Positions 16,304-26,500 of a DNA stretch of 64,000 nucleotides are shown here, piece after piece. Source of the stretch: Fluviicola sp. (GTDB taxonomy: Bacteria > Bacteroidota > Bacteroidia > Flavobacteriales_D > Crocinitomicaceae); contig JAGOAZ010000010.1 in the NCBI GenBank assembly GCA_017983675.1, forward strand, positions 35,166 through 99,165, given 5' to 3'. The position numbers and the translations under genes are program-made. Below the pieces are notes generated by a model, which was not told the DNA's origin, ran no database searches, and worked only from the letters and a program-made list of their open reading frames with translations. Position 1 is the first letter of the stretch. Each line of letters begins with the position of its first letter.

Positions 16304-17416
16304 TTAATATTCTGATTCAGATGAATCATATTGATCATCAGAAGAATCTGAACCTTCTGAGTATATTTGCATGTATTCGTCAGCAGACAAATATTTTTTA
16401 TTTTCTGTTTTCAATTCTTTGTAGCTAACAATCTTTTGTGCACCGTTTATTTTTATCTCGTACCATACATTACAAACCTGGTACATAGCTTTAGAAGGTC
16501 GATACGCTCTGAATTCAGTGGAATATTTCCAGATCTCAACATCTTCAATTTTATCTACTAATTCTAATGTCTCATCTATTAAGCGGACATATTTCTCTGT
16601 GTAATCTGATGCTGATTTCTTTTGAAAAATTGTAATTTGTGTTGGAGTAACATTTTTAGATGTTAAAAAACGTTCAACTTTATATGAAAACCAATTATAT
16701 GCATCAAAACTTGGTGATTCATATTCGGAATAAAACGAATGTATAAAAGAACTTATACTGTTTTTACTTGCTGAAAAAGTTTCAGAATCTGTCAAGCCAA
16801 TTTCTAATGCTACTCGTTCAATATCTTTCAATAATTTCTCTTGCTCATCTTGTAAGCGGGATAAATCACTATCAGAAATAAACGTTGCATCTAATGTTTT
16901 TAAAAACAAAGCAGCGTCTTTTTCTCCGTAGTTTTTCAATTGTTTGTTTTTTGATATTTCAAAAGCACGTATTTTTGATTTGTACAAGCCTGAATTTGTA
17001 GCATTCTGACCTATTTCAGTGATTTTGATTAAAACTTCATCTTTGAATTCAAATGATTTTGATTCAACGTCTTTTAACAAGGACAACAACGACTCATTGA
17101 TGCTTACTTGTTTTTCGATTTCTATTGCTATCAGCTGTTTCGCGAGTGTTTTCGCATCTTTTTCAGGTGTTTTTTTCAACATAAAAAAAGTAGTAATACC
17201 ACCTCCAAAAACGAGTAACAGCAGCATAACAATACCTTTATTAGCAGCAAAAAACGATTTAGGTGGTTCGGGTGGTGGTGGTATTATTTCTTTTTCACTT
17301 TGTACGGTTTCATTCAAGATATTATTTTTCATTTCGTTGTATTCAACTTCTGTCAAACCACCGTTTTCGTATAAATCTTTTATTTTTTTTAATTCTGTAA
17401 AGTTTGTATTACTCAT
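16304..17416 (-). CDS. SHOCT-like domain membrane protein with large extracytoplasmic helical domain
   Basis: 370 residues. Residues 7-33 (LKKIKDLYENGGLTEVEYNEM) form a SHOCT-type module, the short helical oligomerisation motif usually found at C-termini. A proline patch (PPPPEPPK, about 46-53), one membrane helix (about 59-79) and a 290-residue helical domain follow. The C-terminus is Ser/Asp-rich. Topology suggests a cytoplasmic N-terminus and periplasmic body. No enzyme motif. It sits nine bases after the gene that carries the same module at its C-terminus. Confidence 0.72.
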   Translation of the reverse strand: MSNTNFTELKKIKDLYENGGLTEVEYNEMKNNILNETVQSEKEIIPPPPEPPKSFFAANKGIVMLLLLVFGGGITTFFMLKKTPEKDAKTLAKQLIAIEIEKQVSINESLLSLLKDVESKSFEFKDEVLIKITEIGQNATNSGLYKSKIRAFEISKNKQLKNYGEKDAALFLKTLDATFISDSDLSRLQDEQEKLLKDIERVALEIGLTDSETFSASKNSISSFIHSFYSEYESPSFDAYNWFSYKVERFLTSKNVTPTQITIFQKKSASDYTEKYVRLIDETLELVDKIEDVEIWKYSTEFRAYRPSKAMYQVCNVWYEIKINGAQKIVSYKELKTENKKYLSADEYMQIYSEGSDSSDDQYDSSESEY

Positions 17417-17425
17417 AAGTAGTTG

Positions 17426-18205
17426 TTATAATAATTCTTTTTTTATTCGATCAAAATCTTCTCTTGTAATAAGCCCTTGTTGCAACATATCATAGTACTT
17501 ACTCAATTTGTCAACTTTCGTTTCTGAAATAGAATTTGACTTACTACTTGTTTGATTATCAACTGATAAGGGAGTAATCGGATCTTCATGAACAGGTTGA
17601 GCAGGAATCGATGATGCTTGTTGCTGACGTGAATCATACCCACAAATCAAACAAAAATTATCATTGACAGGCATTGGATTCTTGCAATTGGAACAATACT
17701 TAACAGTTGGAACTGATTGAATTACCTGTTGAAATTGCTGCTCATTATTCCCTCCCAACAATATGCGCTTATGTCCTGCAACTTGCGTCCAAAAAACAAT
17801 TTGAGTAATAATATTGGTAATAACTGCTAAACCTGAAAGCATTGAAAATGTTGTGTCATAAGTTGAATAAAATAACAAACTAAAGAAGAGTGACAATAAG
17901 TTCATCAATGGATAAACGACTGTCCCTGTTGATAAATTAACTGGTTTCGTGATTTTTCTATCGAAATATTCCATTTCAATAGCGTTTTTCAATGCATTAT
18001 TAAAAACAAATGGAAAAACTAGATTGAACAAAGGAATTAAATTTAACCAAACTGACCCACCTGACATTTGTCTGTTTTTTGGAGAAACAGCATCCATTGT
18101 GCGTTGTAGCGTTAGTTGAAATAACACAAAAAGCGTGATCCCTCCTCCAATGATGATTAGTAATAATAATACAACTCCAGCCTGCATAGCGCCAAAACTC
18201 CCCAT
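17426..18205 (-). CDS. Membrane protein with zinc ribbon and C-terminal SHOCT domain
   Basis: 259 residues: four or so membrane helices in the first 155 residues, then a zinc ribbon YCSNCKNPMPVNDNFCLICG (about 172-191, two CxxC pairs). A Ser/Thr-rich linker leads to a C-terminal SHOCT domain (KYYDMLQQGLITREDFDRI, about 236-254). It is the first gene of the three-gene set. The shared SHOCT and zinc-ribbon parts suggest the three proteins assemble together; that is inference. A bidirectional terminator separates it from the PEGA lipoprotein gene upstream. Confidence 0.75.
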   Translation of the reverse strand: MGSFGAMQAGVVLLLLIIIGGGITLFVLFQLTLQRTMDAVSPKNRQMSGGSVWLNLIPLFNLVFPFVFNNALKNAIEMEYFDRKITKPVNLSTGTVVYPLMNLLSLFFSLLFYSTYDTTFSMLSGLAVITNIITQIVFWTQVAGHKRILLGGNNEQQFQQVIQSVPTVKYCSNCKNPMPVNDNFCLICGYDSRQQQASSIPAQPVHEDPITPLSVDNQTSSKSNSISETKVDKLSKYYDMLQQGLITREDFDRIKKELL

Positions 18206-18301
18206 AATTATTCTTTTTCAGCAAAAATAAGAAGCTGAAATTGTTTGTTTGAAGTGAATTAGTTAACGTTGGTTTATCCTGGATTAACGTTTAAAAAAAA
18301 C

Positions 18302-18332
18302 AAAAAAAAGCAGTGATAAACACTGCTTTTTA
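18302..18332. terminator. Intrinsic terminator after the PEGA lipoprotein gene
   Basis: AAAAGCAGTG and CACTGCTTTT flank a five-base loop, with A and T runs on both sides. It can work on either strand but ends the minus-strand PEGA gene. Confidence 0.85.
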
Positions 18333-18350
18333 TAATTTATTTCTTGCTTA

Positions 18351-19199
18351 TTATAGCTTGCAAGCTGTTTTTCCAAATTCTCTTTTCTCAAAGTGATTGA
18401 TAACTTTAATATCATGAATTTTCTTACTGCAATCAGACGTATTTTGTTTCACGACAATAGATGAAAAGAACCAAACAGCAGGACCAACCAAACTAACACT
18501 TGTTAAAATTGGAAACCAACGTCTCGTATTGAAAATTCGCATTTTGACAATATCAGAATAATAAACTTTCGTGTTGTTTTCTTTCAAAACCATGTACTCA
18601 GTTTCAATAGCAGAAATTGCTGATTTATATGTTTTACCATCTTTTGTTTTTACGGTAATTGCTGTTTTGTTTTTTAATATTAATTCTTGTGATGACGTTC
18701 GAATCCGTATTGCTGGACTTATTATCTCTTCTGCTACATCGCTTGTCGGCACTGAGCTTGTGTTTATTGAATTTGCAGATGAATTGTTTGATACTATTGA
18801 GTTTAACTTTACTAAGTCATACGGAATTGAATCTGTTACAATGTCTGAAATAGCTCCATTTTTGTAATCAATGATTGTAGGGATTTCTAATAAAAGTGCA
18901 TTCCCCACAACAGAAATACCTGTCCACAATGGATTTAGTTTTGTTTCTATTTCAGTATGCAAATCTTTGAAACCTTCTTTTTCAATTTTAACAGTCATTT
19001 CTTTTCGCTTCGTCACTTCATAATTTAAAGGTGTCTGCCCAACATACTCATTGTTAATGTAAACTTTTGCAGCTGGAGGATTTCCTGCTATTTGAATTGA
19101 TTTTACAGTTTTTGCTCCTCTGAAAACTGTTGCGCACGAAGCGAATAAAAGTAACGTACTTGATACTAATAGAGTGGTAATGAATTTTGAATGTGTCAT
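18351..19199 (-). CDS. PEGA-domain lipoprotein
   Basis: 282 residues with a lipoprotein signal peptide ending LLLFASC (Cys22). A PEGA domain (AKVYINNEYVGQTPL, about 44-58, to KIEKEGFKDL) follows. These domains are thought to be carbohydrate-binding or structural in surface proteins. The middle has a beta-strand-rich stretch (AITVKTKDGKTYKSAISAI). Residues about 225-245 (WFPILTSVSLVGPAVWFFSS) are hydrophobic and may be a membrane helix. It stands alone with a terminator behind it. A link to the membrane cluster downstream is suggested only by proximity. Confidence 0.8.
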   Translation of the reverse strand: MTHSKFITTLLVSSTLLLFASCATVFRGAKTVKSIQIAGNPPAAKVYINNEYVGQTPLNYEVTKRKEMTVKIEKEGFKDLHTEIETKLNPLWTGISVVGNALLLEIPTIIDYKNGAISDIVTDSIPYDLVKLNSIVSNNSSANSINTSSVPTSDVAEEIISPAIRIRTSSQELILKNKTAITVKTKDGKTYKSAISAIETEYMVLKENNTKVYYSDIVKMRIFNTRRWFPILTSVSLVGPAVWFFSSIVVKQNTSDCSKKIHDIKVINHFEKREFGKTACKL

Positions 19200-19339
19200 G
19201 AAATTGTATTTTTAAATTGGACACAATATTAAAACTCATTACTGCATCAAATTGAAGCAATTAGTAAACGTAACTCGTAAAAAAGTTAACGATAGATCTG
19301 GTTAAACTAACTGATTAGTTAACGCTATGTATGACACAA

Positions 19340-22300
19340 TTAACGTAAAGGAATGGTTAATTGGACGACAGTACCTGAGGGATAATTGGAAGAAAACTGA
19401 ATCATTTTATCTTGAGAACCAGAAATTAATTGGATGCGTTCGTTTGTCAATCGCAATCCTTTCGAAGATAAGTTAGTTTCTTTTTCAGCGTCAATTCCTT
19501 TTCCATTATCAGATATCACAATTACAACCACATCAATTTCTTGAGAAATATGAATTGACAATAGTGGATTTGGTGTTTTTTCATCGAAAGCATGTAAAAA
19601 AACATTTTCCACAAATGGTTGAATTAGCATTGGAGGTATAGCTATATCAAAACAGTCAATTTCAGGAGAAATTATTAACTGAAATTCCACTTTATTACTA
19701 ATCCGCATGTTTTCTAACGAAATATAATTCGTGATGTAATCAATTTCTTCTTCTAATCGAATGGTATGCTTTGATGAATTATTTAACGTCTGCCGAATTA
19801 ATTTTGAAAATTCACTCATGTACAAAAGTGCATTGTCAACTTTTTCATCAATGATATAATTTTGAATGGAATTCATCGCATTAAAAATGAAATGTGGATT
19901 CATTTGGCTTTGTAAAGCTTCCATTTTCGTTTCAACCAACCGTTTGTTTATTTCACCTTTTGTTCGCTCTTGTTGTTGAATGATCTGAATCCGTTTTTTA
20001 ATGATTAAAAAAGTAATGAATAATGTTAATACTAACACAGAAGTAATAAACCACCATGTCTGCCAAAAGGGAGGTTGAATGTAAATGATTAATAAACGAG
20101 ACTTTTTCGTTTTGTCGTTAATTGTGTTTTTAGCATTTATTAAAACAATATATTTCCCAGGAGGTAAATAGTTCAAACTTATGTAATTGTAGTTAGACCA
20201 ATTACTCCAATCAGTGTTTTTAAGTCCAATGATTTTGTGTTGAAAGACTAATTTATTGGGATACTGAAAGTTCTCAAATCCAATTTTTAGTGACAGGTTA
20301 TTTTTATCAAAAGGAAGTGTTATCTCTTTATTATCATAGCTAAACCAATGATTGTAGCGTGAAACTTCCTTTTTATAATTGATTGAAATCGCTGCAATAT
20401 GAACCTTAGGATTGGGTGTTTTTCGGTCAATTAACTTGGGTAAATTCAAGGTGTAATAGCCAGCGCTAGTTGATAAAAACAAGTCGTTACCTTGAACGAA
20501 ACTTTTTGTAATATTCTTAAAAACCAAGCCTAAATCTTCATCAATAAAAATTGACTTACCATTCTTGTAAAGCGAAACTCCTTTTTCTGTTCCAATAATT
20601 AAAGAACCTTTGTAATATTCAAGAAATAAGATGGAATTACCAATTATTTCATCACGCGTAATCTTTTTTACAAGCTGAAATCCTTTTTTAATGTTCACTT
20701 CAAAAACATCCCCAAATGAATTTGAAATAAAAAGCATTCCTTTTCCGTCAGTTGTTAGTGCTGACAATTCTTTTTCTTGCCAAATGTTACTTTTTACAAA
20801 TGATTTAAATTTGAAATTTCTGGATGAAAAAAGTCCTTGATAGCGTGAAATGTAATAATAGACATTATTGTAGTCGACTATTCCACATACATCTCTTGGA
20901 TTATTTGGATTGGTAAGCGCGTAATTTTCAACTTCGAAATCGTTCGCGTGAAAATGGTAGTTTGAAACTGTACCGTAGGATAATTGAAAGATGATATTAC
21001 TGCTACTTACTGGTTTGAAAATCAAAGACTGTATTGGGTAATAATTTTCAAACTCGCCGTTTTCATCCAAAACAAACAACCCAAATGTGGTGTTAATATA
21101 AATGCGGTTAAATGCCGTTTTTAAATCTAAAAAAGATAATTCGTTTAATGGCCGAAAGCAAAGTGATTTGAAATAATAATGCTTTTTTAATAATGGATTT
21201 TTAACGATACATTTTTTTATATAGTTCTGAAATTCAATCGCAGTTACTGTTTTATTTTTTTCTCCACGAATCAAAAAACCGTTAGCATAAACATAAAGCA
21301 TTAATCCCTTGAAGGGTAAAGCAAAATTCAAATCAACATTCTCTTTTATTACATTTGAAAAAGGATAAAATGAAATTTCATTTTTTAAACTCACTTCATA
21401 TAAACCGTTGTCGATTGTACCAAGGTAGATAAGGTCGTTTTTCTTGTCAAAAAACACACACCAACCTTGTTTACTTTTGATATTAAAATGATTATTCTCC
21501 TCAGTTTCATTGTTTCCACTTAGTTTATATATCCCTCCCTTTGGAAAATGAACACTGAAACCAGCTCCGTACATATTGCCAGCTTTATCAGCTGTAAACT
21601 GCCATATTATTGATTGCCCAACATATTGTTTTGGTGTTTTTCCCGCAAGAAAATCAGTTGTTTTAATTCGGTCTATGGTTTTATTGTTAATTCCACCTTG
21701 GGAAATGTATAAAAACCCATTTTGAACAAATGTTGAAAAAATTGAAAACTTATAATTGATGTGTTTCAGTGATTTTGTATCAGTACTTATTTTCCAAAAA
21801 CCACCTAAGTATGATGCTGCATAAATACTCTTATTTATTTGAAAAAAATCCATTATTTGAAATTTCCCTTTTTGAGAAGATGATTTCGGTAACGGATTAC
21901 TATGATTTATGCTTTGAAAAGTTGAAGTGTTAATGATTGAAATACCATCATTAGTACCAACATACAACCGATTATTGCTGATAAATAATCTACGTACAAA
22001 ATTATTAACTAGACCTTTGCTTTCATTGATTATTTTAAATTTTTCACCATCATAATAGGTTATTCCACCTCCATAACTACCAAACCATAAATGATGATTT
22101 TGATCTTCAACAATTGACCAACAATTATTGTACGCTAAACCATCATCTTGCGAGAAGTTGGTTATTTTTCCATTGATTAATGCAGACACACCATTTGCAG
22201 TTCCAATCCATAAAATCCCGCGACTATCTTTAAAAACTGAATAAACGGAATTATTAGGTAGTCCATCTAATGTGGAATAATTTCTTGATGGACATTGTTG

Positions 22301-22369
22301 GCTAAACGTTTTTACAAAAACGAACAAACAAAACAAGAACGTAAGTCTACTTTTTCTGAAAAACAGCAT
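19340..22369 (-). CDS. Sensor histidine kinase, Reg_prop/Y_Y_Y with LytS-type kinase domain
   Basis: About 1009 residues from the ATG at 22369, which gives a proper signal peptide (MLFFRKSRLTFLFCLFVF). An ATG 16 codons upstream is less likely. Two-component-regulator propeller repeats (for example GILWIGTANGVS, HLWFGSYGGGI, RLYVGTNDGIS) fill the periplasmic part, then a Y_Y_Y domain (about 680-785) and one membrane helix. The LytS-class kinase has His in LQSQMNPHFIFN and an ATPase with QPFVENVFLHA and SDNGKGID. It phosphorylates the LytTR regulator encoded just upstream, whose 3' end its start overlaps by 23 bases. Ligand unknown. Confidence 0.93.
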   Translation of the reverse strand: MLFFRKSRLTFLFCLFVFVKTFSQQCPSRNYSTLDGLPNNSVYSVFKDSRGILWIGTANGVSALINGKITNFSQDDGLAYNNCWSIVEDQNHHLWFGSYGGGITYYDGEKFKIINESKGLVNNFVRRLFISNNRLYVGTNDGISIINTSTFQSINHSNPLPKSSSQKGKFQIMDFFQINKSIYAASYLGGFWKISTDTKSLKHINYKFSIFSTFVQNGFLYISQGGINNKTIDRIKTTDFLAGKTPKQYVGQSIIWQFTADKAGNMYGAGFSVHFPKGGIYKLSGNNETEENNHFNIKSKQGWCVFFDKKNDLIYLGTIDNGLYEVSLKNEISFYPFSNVIKENVDLNFALPFKGLMLYVYANGFLIRGEKNKTVTAIEFQNYIKKCIVKNPLLKKHYYFKSLCFRPLNELSFLDLKTAFNRIYINTTFGLFVLDENGEFENYYPIQSLIFKPVSSSNIIFQLSYGTVSNYHFHANDFEVENYALTNPNNPRDVCGIVDYNNVYYYISRYQGLFSSRNFKFKSFVKSNIWQEKELSALTTDGKGMLFISNSFGDVFEVNIKKGFQLVKKITRDEIIGNSILFLEYYKGSLIIGTEKGVSLYKNGKSIFIDEDLGLVFKNITKSFVQGNDLFLSTSAGYYTLNLPKLIDRKTPNPKVHIAAISINYKKEVSRYNHWFSYDNKEITLPFDKNNLSLKIGFENFQYPNKLVFQHKIIGLKNTDWSNWSNYNYISLNYLPPGKYIVLINAKNTINDKTKKSRLLIIYIQPPFWQTWWFITSVLVLTLFITFLIIKKRIQIIQQQERTKGEINKRLVETKMEALQSQMNPHFIFNAMNSIQNYIIDEKVDNALLYMSEFSKLIRQTLNNSSKHTIRLEEEIDYITNYISLENMRISNKVEFQLIISPEIDCFDIAIPPMLIQPFVENVFLHAFDEKTPNPLLSIHISQEIDVVVIVISDNGKGIDAEKETNLSSKGLRLTNERIQLISGSQDKMIQFSSNYPSGTVVQLTIPLR

Positions 22370-23102
22370 TGATAAAGTCCTCTTTTTTTCTAATTGAAAC
22401 AGGTAAATTTTCACCATTGGTTAATTCAATAATGTATTCATTTATTTTACTAAAACGAGCTACATAGTTGATGTTCACCAAATAGGTTTTGTGAATTCGT
22501 TGAAAGATTGTTTCCGGTAATAATTCTTCTACATATTTCAATGTCTTAGAGATTGTTAATGAAGAGCCATCTAAACATTTTATTGTACAATAATTACTTT
22601 GTGCTTCACAATATAAAATGGAATTTACTTTGATAAACTCATAGCCTGTTTCAGTTGGGAAAACAACTTTTTTAAACGATGTATCTCCTAAATCAAGGTT
22701 TTCGATTAACAATCGGAGTTTTTCCTGTTGTGATGCTTTATCAATTTTCTTTTCATAACGTTTTACAGTATCTAATAAATCGATGTAATTGATCGGTTTT
22801 AACAAATAATCAAGCGCGCTCCATTTGATTGCATCTATCGCAAATTCAGCATATGCAGTAGTAAATATGACTTCAAAATTGATGTTTTTTATTTCTTTGA
22901 ATAATTCAAATCCGTTTTTATTTGGCATTTGAATATCTAAAAAAACAAGTTCTGGATTGAACTTGTCGATAGCAATTACTGCCTCATCTATACTTTTACA
23001 TTTTTCACAAATAAAGAATTTTTGAGGAAAATATTTCAATAACATTTTCTCTAAAAATTCTCTAGCGTTTTCTTCGTCGTCTATAATCAAAGTTTTTATC
23101 AT
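22347..23102 (-). CDS. LytTR-family response regulator
   Basis: 251 residues: receiver domain (1-120, acidic pair DDEE at 8-11, phospho-acceptor Asp56 in LVFLDIQMP, Lys in LLKPINY) and a LytTR DNA-binding domain (about 145-248, with YCEAQSNYCTI and FQRIHKTYLVNINYV). It binds direct repeats upstream of target genes. It is the first gene of the pair with the LytS-type kinase. No binding repeats are obvious next to its own gene. Confidence 0.94.
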   Translation of the reverse strand: MIKTLIIDDEENAREFLEKMLLKYFPQKFFICEKCKSIDEAVIAIDKFNPELVFLDIQMPNKNGFELFKEIKNINFEVIFTTAYAEFAIDAIKWSALDYLLKPINYIDLLDTVKRYEKKIDKASQQEKLRLLIENLDLGDTSFKKVVFPTETGYEFIKVNSILYCEAQSNYCTIKCLDGSSLTISKTLKYVEELLPETIFQRIHKTYLVNINYVARFSKINEYIIELTNGENLPVSIRKKEDFINAVFQKK

Positions 23103-23174
23103 GGTACAATGTTACGTTTTTGATTGATTTCTTTTACTTTGACTTATTTATCGTTGCTATTCAATTAGTTATCG

Positions 23175-23924
23175 TTAAAACCCTTCAAACGCTCCCAATC
23201 CAAATAAAGCGAAATCATATTTGCATGGATCGATCGGATCAAATAAAAGCAATTGTTCTTGAATCGCCTCAACTGATTTCCAATCACTTTGTGAACGTGT
23301 TAATATTCCTAATTTTCGGGCTACATTTCCAGTATGAACATCCAACGGAATATGCAATTCTGAAGTTGGAATAGATTCCCAAATACCAAAGTCAACTCCT
23401 TTGGCATTGGATCGTGTCATCCACCTCAAAAACATACACAAGCGTTTAGCACTCGAACCTTTCAAAGGATTTGCAAGGTGTTTTTCTGTTCGTTTTGGAA
23501 AATCATCTCCAATAAATTGGTTTCGGAAATTCATGATTCGTCCCAGCTCTCCAGGAATAGTGGGGGAAGATTGAAAACACGATTCCAAAGAACCCGCTTG
23601 ATAAATACGATGCAACGAATTAAAAAAAGCAGCTAAATCGATCTGATTGAATGTTCGGTGAACAAATTGAAAATCACTTTCTTGGTAATTCATGATAAAA
23701 TCATGAGGACGATTGCCCATCAAGCGAACGAGCTTCTCACCATTTGAAATGATCGACTTCCGATTTCCCCAAGCTATCGTTGCGATGATCAAGGCGGTAA
23801 TTTCAATATCTTCTTTTTTCGAAAATTGATGCGGAATTTGAATCGGATCAGTTTGAATAAAATCAGGATGTTCGTATTGATCTGCTTTGTAATCAAGGAA
23901 TTCTTTCAGTTCTTGTTCATTCAT
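23175..23924 (-). CDS. TIGR02757-family protein (DUF2400)
   Basis: 249 residues matching the conserved Bacteroidota/epsilonproteobacterial family TIGR02757. Landmarks are ALIIATIAWGNRKSI near residue 45, LCMFLRWMTRSNAKGVDFG near 140 and PLDVHTGNVARKLGIL near 173. The last motif recalls the HhH-GPD base-excision glycosylase fold (FPVDTHVxRV-like), so a nucleic-acid role is plausible but unproven. It stands alone, divergent from the TonB receptor gene. Confidence 0.88.
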   Translation of the reverse strand: MNEQELKEFLDYKADQYEHPDFIQTDPIQIPHQFSKKEDIEITALIIATIAWGNRKSIISNGEKLVRLMGNRPHDFIMNYQESDFQFVHRTFNQIDLAAFFNSLHRIYQAGSLESCFQSSPTIPGELGRIMNFRNQFIGDDFPKRTEKHLANPLKGSSAKRLCMFLRWMTRSNAKGVDFGIWESIPTSELHIPLDVHTGNVARKLGILTRSQSDWKSVEAIQEQLLLFDPIDPCKYDFALFGLGAFEGF

Positions 23925-23981
23925 TGAACGAAGTTAGTTTATTCTCATGAAACTTAATGATTCCACATTTGATTAAATACC

Positions 23982-23989
23982 TACTTTTG
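23982..23989 (+). promoter_or_regulatory. Candidate -7 box of the TonB receptor gene
   Basis: TACTTTTG matches TAnnTTTG exactly and would give a transcript start about 12 bases before the ATG at 24007, the short leader common in this phylum. Confidence 0.5.
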
Positions 23990-24006
23990 CACAAAAAATA
24001 AAACAC

Positions 24007-25857
24007 ATGAAAAAACAAGTTGTACTTATAACAAGTTTATTTAGCATTGTCTGCACAACAATTTATAGTCAAACCGATACAACTTTTCGTACTATTCCTG
24101 CGGTAGAAATTCATTCCAATCGCATTCAATCAGAAAAAGGAAAAACAACACAAAACATCATTATTATTACCAAAGAAGAAATTCAAAAAATGCCAGCAAG
24201 AAGCATTCAAGAAGTGTTGAGTTTTGCAGCTGGAGTGGATGTACGTCAACGAGGAACAACTGGAATTCAAGCTGATATTAGTATTCGTGGCGGTAGTTTT
24301 GAACAAACACTTTTCTTAATTAATGGCATAAAATTAACTGATCCTCAAACAGGACATCATGCAATGAATATTCCAGTAGCACTCGAAGCAATTGAACGTA
24401 TTGAAATCATAAAAGGACCTGCTACTCGCATGTTCGGACAAAACGCTTTTGCTGGAGCTGTCAATATTATAACAAAAACAGGAACTATCAAAGAGGTTTC
24501 TGTTGGTCAATACGCAGCCGATTTCGGTGCTTTTGGGGGACATCTTTTTTTAGCAATGCCAATTAAGAAGAATGTGAGTCAAACTTTATCTGGTTCATTC
24601 GATAATTCAAGAGGTCATTGGCATAATTCTGATTATAAAACTATTACGTTTAATCATGAATCAACTATTCGTCTGAAAAAATTCCATGAATTAAAAACAT
24701 TATTGGCGTATACAAGTCGTGATTTTGGAGCAAACGGATATTATTCTGCTAGTTTTCCGGATCAATGGGAAGCAACCAAGACAGGAGTCGCGGCTCTAGC
24801 ACATACATACAAAAGGAACGCTTTTTCGATTCAAACACGGGCGTATTACCGCATCAACCAAGATGAATTTCGATTAAAAAGATACGTTCCTAGCTTTTAT
24901 ACAAACACCCACGAATCACAAGTTGTTGGTCTTGAATCGAATGCAACACTAAAAACACGATTTGGTACAACTGGATTTGGTTTGGAAGCCAGAAATGAAG
25001 CGTTAAACAGTTCCAATTTAGGTGTTCGAAGTCGCTCGTTTTACGGCATGTACTTGGAACAAGCGCTCGTTCTTTTTAAACTTTTAGATACGCGCATTGG
25101 ACTTCACGCTAGTAAATACAATCAATATGATTGGAAATTTTTCCCAGGAATTGAAATGGCGTACCAACTGAATTCAAAAAACCGCATCTATTCGACTGCT
25201 GGATTGAGCTACCGCATCCCAACATATACGGAATTGTTTTATGTCGATCCAAGCACAGCAAGTAATGCCAATTTAGTTCCAGAAATCGCTAAAACAGTTG
25301 ATATTGGTTGGATCTACACAACGAATAAATTTAGAATAGAAGTCAATTATTTCAACCGTTCAACAACTAATTTAATCGATTACACACGTGATACGAGTAG
25401 TATTGTTCCCAATCCAAACAAATGGACGCCAAAAAACATCGGACACGTCACATTTAATGGGGCTGAATTTACTGCTTTGTGGAAAATAGGAGCAAAGCTT
25501 GGTTTTGTTCGATTGGACAATGTTTCCCTGTCGTACAATTATATCGATGCAACAGTTTATTCACGAAATGCAGAAGAATCAAAATATGCATTGAGTGCAT
25601 TAAAACAACAATTAATTGGAGGTTTGCAATTGACAATCGCGGATAAATTAGTTGTTAATTCAAAAATCAGGTTTATCGAACGCATGAATTTGAATGCATA
25701 TACCTTGTTAGATTTGAAACTTATTTACCAACGTGATAATGTGTTGCAGTTATTTACTGAACTGAGTAATGCCACTAACACGTCTTATGTTGAAGCTGGA
25801 TATGCTCAAATGCCAGGACGTTGGTTGAAAGTAGGGTGTACGGTTAGATTACATTAA
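24007..25857 (+). CDS. TonB-dependent outer-membrane receptor (BtuB-like)
   Basis: 616 residues with signal peptide, a plug domain (about 45-160: [50 protein letters not shown]) and a 22-strand-type barrel. It ends in the typical C-terminal aromatic strand ([12 protein letters not shown]). It lacks the carboxypeptidase-like N-terminal extension of SusC proteins and has no SusD partner, so uptake of a small ligand such as cobalamin or a siderophore is more likely than of a glycan. The substrate cannot be told: no cobalamin riboswitch or transport genes are nearby. Its end overlaps the convergent ABC ATPase gene by nine bases. Confidence 0.93.
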   Translation: MKKQVVLITSLFSIVCTTIYSQTDTTFRTIPAVEIHSNRIQSEKGKTTQNIIIITKEEIQKMPARSIQEVLSFAAGVDVRQRGTTGIQADISIRGGSFEQTLFLINGIKLTDPQTGHHAMNIPVALEAIERIEIIKGPATRMFGQNAFAGAVNIITKTGTIKEVSVGQYAADFGAFGGHLFLAMPIKKNVSQTLSGSFDNSRGHWHNSDYKTITFNHESTIRLKKFHELKTLLAYTSRDFGANGYYSASFPDQWEATKTGVAALAHTYKRNAFSIQTRAYYRINQDEFRLKRYVPSFYTNTHESQVVGLESNATLKTRFGTTGFGLEARNEALNSSNLGVRSRSFYGMYLEQALVLFKLLDTRIGLHASKYNQYDWKFFPGIEMAYQLNSKNRIYSTAGLSYRIPTYTELFYVDPSTASNANLVPEIAKTVDIGWIYTTNKFRIEVNYFNRSTTNLIDYTRDTSSIVPNPNKWTPKNIGHVTFNGAEFTALWKIGAKLGFVRLDNVSLSYNYIDATVYSRNAEESKYALSALKQQLIGGLQLTIADKLVVNSKIRFIERMNLNAYTLLDLKLIYQRDNVLQLFTELSNATNTSYVEAGYAQMPGRWLKVGCTVRLH

Positions 25858-26499
25858 TAAACCATCAGCCATTCGGATAGTTCGGTCGGCCATTGCTGCT
25901 AATTCATTGTTATGTGTTACAATCACAAAAGTTTGACCGAACTCTTTTCGTAAATCGAAAAACAATTGGTGCAATTCATTTGCGTTTTTTGAGTCTAAAT
26001 TTCCTGTCGGTTCATCTGCAAATATAACTTTCGGTTCATTCATCAACGCACGAGCAACAGCAACGCGTTGTTGTTCACCTCCAGATAAAGCATTGGGAAG
26101 GTGAGTGGCGCGATCGGACAAACCTAATTTATTCAATAATTCCAATGCCCTTATTTTCGCTTCTTTTTCGGGTTTTCCACCAATCAAAGCTGGCATGATC
26201 ACATTTTCGATAGCATTAAATTCTGGAAGCAATTGATGGGATTGAAAAACAAAACCAATCGATTCATTGCGAAAACGTGCTAACTCCTTTTGAGAAAATA
26301 AAAATGGATTTTGACCGTTGATAAAAACTTCGCCAGCATCTGGTTTATCCAACGTGCTAAGTAATTGTAAAAGAGTGGTTTTACCTGCTCCAGATGAACC
26401 TACAATTGACACTATTTCACCAGCAGTAATTTCCAAGTCAATGCCTTTCAGTACCGCTAATTCACCGTAATTTTTAACTAATCCGCTGGCTTTTAACAT
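25849..26499 (-). CDS. ABC transporter ATP-binding protein (LolD/MacB-like)
   Basis: 216 residues. Walker [14 protein letters not shown] (about 34-46), Q loop [17 protein letters not shown], signature [15 protein letters not shown], Walker [14 protein letters not shown] and the H loop VTHN. The GNLDS and QLLPEF forms are characteristic of the LolD/MacB/FtsE group, which drive lipoprotein release or mechanotransmission. No permease gene is adjacent, so its partner is elsewhere. It starts one base after the ribBA stop, an operon arrangement found in other Bacteroidota. Confidence 0.92.
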   Translation of the reverse strand: MLKASGLVKNYGELAVLKGIDLEITAGEIVSIVGSSGAGKTTLLQLLSTLDKPDAGEVFINGQNPFLFSQKELARFRNESIGFVFQSHQLLPEFNAIENVIMPALIGGKPEKEAKIRALELLNKLGLSDRATHLPNALSGGEQQRVAVARALMNEPKVIFADEPTGNLDSKNANELHQLFFDLRKEFGQTFVIVTHNNELAAMADRTIRMADGLLM

Positions 26500-26500
26500 C

